Positions 60,683 through 64,000 of a stretch of 64,000 nucleotides of DNA are shown here, one piece after another. The notes under the pieces are model-generated. The model was not told the DNA's origin. It did not search any database and was given only the letters and a program-made list of their open reading frames with translations. The stretch spans positions 1 through 64,000 of the forward strand of contig CAJNDS010002326.1 of NCBI GenBank assembly GCA_905221605.1, read 5' to 3'. This stretch comes from Symbiodinium natans (Eukaryota > Sar > Dinophyceae > Suessiales > Symbiodiniaceae). Every line of letters begins with the position of its first letter. Position 1 is the first letter of the stretch. The position numbers and the translations under genes were made by a program.

Positions 60683-63600
60683 ACATCAGCACGAAAGCCA
60701 AAAAAATGGTTGGTGACCAGCGCCCTGGACGTTTTCTGTTTGTTGGGTTCCCTTTAGTTTCCGGATGTTTGTTTTGGGTGTTTTGTTTGCTGGTTAGATT
60801 GCTAGTGCCTAGAAGTTGTTCTGCGCTTGCTTGAGCTTGCTCATTGCTTATCTTTTTGTTTTCTTGCTTTTTTCCAGTCTTGGGCCGGAGTAATCAATGT
60901 CCGACAAACAAAGTATTTGGCTTCCTTACATGGCGCGGGAGCTTCTGCTTCCGAAATAGGTGAGGAGTCTGTGTACCTGTAGGAGCTATTTCGACTGGTG
61001 TGATTACAGAGAATATGCCGTTTGAGATGTCATTCTGGTACCGATCGCTGTTGCGTCCGGAAACTGGCCTCTCGTGCTTCTGTTACCCTCAAAAATTCTA
61101 CGATTGTTGCCACCAGTCCTAGTATTGCAACTAGGGTTATTCTTCTTCCTATTGAGCTACTATTGGTGCTATTGTTCAAGTCTGAAGTCCGTGCCTTCCC
61201 TGATCGGTGCAAGCGGAAGGCCGCGGTGGTTGCTCAAGCGTCAAGAATGTCAGGTCTGCCATGGAGCCTTGGCGCAGGCACCACTTAGCTGTCTTCATAT
61301 GGGTTTTAAGCTTCAAGGCTTGGAGCTTCATATTTGGGAGCTTCTTGGCCTCAACAACTGCACCACAACAGCCAGGGAGAGAGGCCCCATGTTTCCCGCC
61401 TGAAGGTCCGATGATGCACTTTCCGCGAGTCCCGAGAGCTCAACTAGATTTGGGTAAGTGTGATGCCTAGTAGGGCCTGGTACTTGGTAGCTAGCTTGTG
61501 CCGAATGTCAGTGAAGTGATGTGGCAGTGGCGTGGCGCGCATGCTCTGAGCCAGATGAGCGATCATTCCAGTGTTGCCGCGTCGAAGTTCTGTACACGTC
61601 ATGGGCGATAGAATGCTATCTAGATCCAACCGTCAAAACGCAGTGCTTCAGAGCTGCACGCAGTAACAGCATAAATGCGGGAAGGTGACATCTGGTCGGG
61701 AGGACTCCTCCTACAGCTTCCGCCGAGAACTCGCAGGATTCGATGATATTCCGAACAAACCGTCCCATCCCTCACACGGCCAATGGACTTGAAATGCGCA
61801 AGCGATCACTTCCGGAACTCGCCAAGAAGGCCATGGAAAGATGATGGGACCCCCGTTCATCTGCGGTATTGTGCTGTGATGCTCGTAGAAGGATGACCCA
61901 AGTACCCCATGGGGGTTTAGGCCCAAATCCTCAATACGAGATACACAAGTATTCTGGGCAGGGGCGAATTCCGAATATTGGGGCGTTCAGAGCTTTCTGG
62001 TCTAGCACACGCCATGCGCAGGGCTCCAGTCCTAGGTGGTCAAGGCTCTTGACTCAAGAGCTTTGAGCTTGAGATCGCCACACTCCATTTACATATACTG
62101 TGACATACAAGAGGCATGGTGCTGATCGGGTCTCTGTTTTACTCTGGCGACAGGAGTCGCATTCGGAAGGCGAATTCGCCCCACACTTCCCAAACAATTT
62201 GCGGCGTGCCAGGCTGCTAGCGGCGGAGGATATCCGAAAGCTCCTTTGAACCTGCTCTCGGGATGAGTGCCTTTGTGTGTGTGTGCCCCCCCCCTATTCT
62301 AGGAAACGCTCATGAACATCAAAAGACCATCCCCCCGCCTTCAATCTCCTCGCGAGGGTGCAGCGCCTCGAACCTGCAGTCAAAAACCAGAGATGCTGCA
62401 TGCCGACCGGTTCTCATCTTAGAAGAGGGCTTCGGCTACCACCCTCCTCACTCCGTTTCTGAGAGACCCCACCCAGCGCTGGGCTGTTGCTCCGCGAGAT
62501 TCCGCGGGATGCCGGCGAGCACTTCCCGGAAGTAGCTGGCATGTTGGCGCACGCCGTACCTGAACGATGCTTCGACCCTTTATCAGAGTAGGCGGGGGGA
62601 AACTAGTGGCATCTATCTGTCCAACTCGCTGACAGCCAATTGGCAAAACCAAACTCGGAGTACTTAGAGCAGCCCGACTCGAGCCAAGAGACTCGACGAG
62701 GGAGGAGAGAAGATTGACCTGCTTAGCTGTTGCATCTGCTGTGTGTCAGCATTCACCAACTTGTCTAAAGCAAGTCCGTGTGCATTGCATGTGACTTTCT
62801 CTGTGAGTTGGCATGCTTACCCCAGTTTTGTGTTGCTTTGTCATGGACTGGGAGTGTGCGTGCGCGGGGCAGCTGCCAGGGCGTGCGGCGGGGTGCGTGC
62901 TGAATGAGCGCAAGGCGATGTGTGACACATGCGCCGGAAGTGAAAAGGTAAATCTTCAACAGCCGGAAAATTGGCTGCATCAGAAACTTGTCCATGAGCT
63001 ATCATGATGCCATGAAGTGTACCCGTACAGGAATGTACTACAGGCAAGTCAGCTGCTGGGATGGGTGCATCATGCAATGCTGAAGCCTGGGTTTCAGCCT
63101 AGGCCGAACCCTACAGAAACTGGTCAAGCCCAAACCTTCAGCCGCAAGCTCTGCACCGATTCCCCCGCCGCCCCCTCCCCCCTCCGTCCCCACCGCAAAG
63201 GAACTTCTCTCGATTTCCACACTACTTTGGCAACTCACCTGACATGTTCCAACGCTGGGCCTGCGCGCCGGTGTAGGAAATCAAGGACTGCGGGTTCTGC
63301 TGGACCATCGAGAACTGTGGAAAATTGGCCTCGGAGTCACTCCGAAGCCTTAAGCTGCGACCTGCAGCGAGAGCAACCTCACTTCGCTTTTGCATCGGAG
63401 CCACGAACATGCCCTCCTTTCCTGCAGCAATCTCCTGCGAAGCTTGTGGCTTCCGACTCTACACTGGCAGGCAACAGAGACTCACAGAGCGGCTGGCCAC
63501 AACACTTCTGGCAGCCTTCTGTGTGTCCGCAGGAAGCTGGTTTTCGAAGACTTTGCTTTTGTCCAGGTGATACACCAGCAACTTGACTGTCCATCCTCCG

Positions 63601-64000
63601 CACGAGCAGCGCTGCATGACTTTACTGCACGGCACGCACTAAGCCGTCACTAAGCTGTAACGCTGCACGAACCTCCTTCAATGCCCCACCTTGCCACAAG
63701 CAAGACACGCAAGACGTCAACACGAGCTCGCATTGGATGACACCAATTCGCGCGGGCGGCTCGCCCTCAAAGGCCCTCACCAACTATTCTTCAGCACCTC
63801 CAAGTCCCTGAGGCTCACAGCTGGCCGGCCGGCGCGCCTTGCCAGACTTGTTGGGAGTAAGCATACGAAGCTCACGATGCTTGAAGATGCTTGAAGCTCG
63901 AAATGGCCTGTGTGTCTGCAAGTCGCACAAGATTGGCTGGAGGTCTCTGAAGCGAAACACCTTGTACAAACATAGCACATGGTGGACTATGGTGGCAATG
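60683..64000. other. Host DNA, nothing identified
   Basis: This is GC-rich sequence with short overlapping frames on both strands. No domain, RNA gene or repeat family stands out. Confidence 0.45.

Overview
The window looks like nuclear DNA of a dinoflagellate carrying a complete integrated virus-like element. The dinoflagellate call is an inference from four things. The flanks are GC-rich and mostly non-coding, with scattered TTTAGGG-type repeats. I could reconstruct one host gene, sufB, from 26 short exons. Most of its introns start with GC or GA instead of GT. Every likely host exon I saw lies on the minus strand.

Layout. 1-5077: host DNA with a degenerate repeat family and no gene I can name. 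5078-6804: a satellite with a period of about 215 bp. 6805-27597: a 20,793-bp Polinton-like / polinton-like-virus (PLV) element with terminal inverted repeats (TIRs) of about 336 bp. It interrupts the satellite exactly and is flanked by a 5-bp duplication, AAACA. 27598-28372: the satellite resumes. 28373-64000: host DNA containing sufB (41094-56111, minus strand), interstitial telomere-like repeats, and several low-confidence host exons.

The element. Its AT-rich core (7.1-24.6 kb) has a virion block on the left: packaging ATPase, S74-type trimeric fibre, GIY-YIG nuclease, major capsid protein, lipase, penton-like minor capsid protein and three probable accessory virion proteins. A replication and integration block follows on the right: a 1319-residue PolB-SF1 helicase fusion, a retrovirus-type integrase, a second GIY-YIG nuclease and a Cys-rich protein. 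Genes of the right block share an upstream motif, TTCAGAAA-N4/5-(T/C/A)TTAAA, 23-32 nt before the start codon. All core reading frames are intact, so the element may be recent or functional, although its two TIRs have diverged slightly. I found no adenain-like maturation protease.

The most unusual part is the right end inside the TIR (24.6-27.2 kb). There the viral AT-rich sequence stops just after an orphan copy of the right-block promoter. It is replaced by a GC-rich, intron-containing gene for a Crinkler/RHS-type protein: a STAND-like P-loop ATPase followed by a PD-(D/E)XK-like nuclease. A eukaryotic effector-type gene carried as cargo between the TIRs of a PLV is the best candidate for an undescribed system here.

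All assignments rest on reading motifs by eye. No database search, alignment or structure prediction was run.
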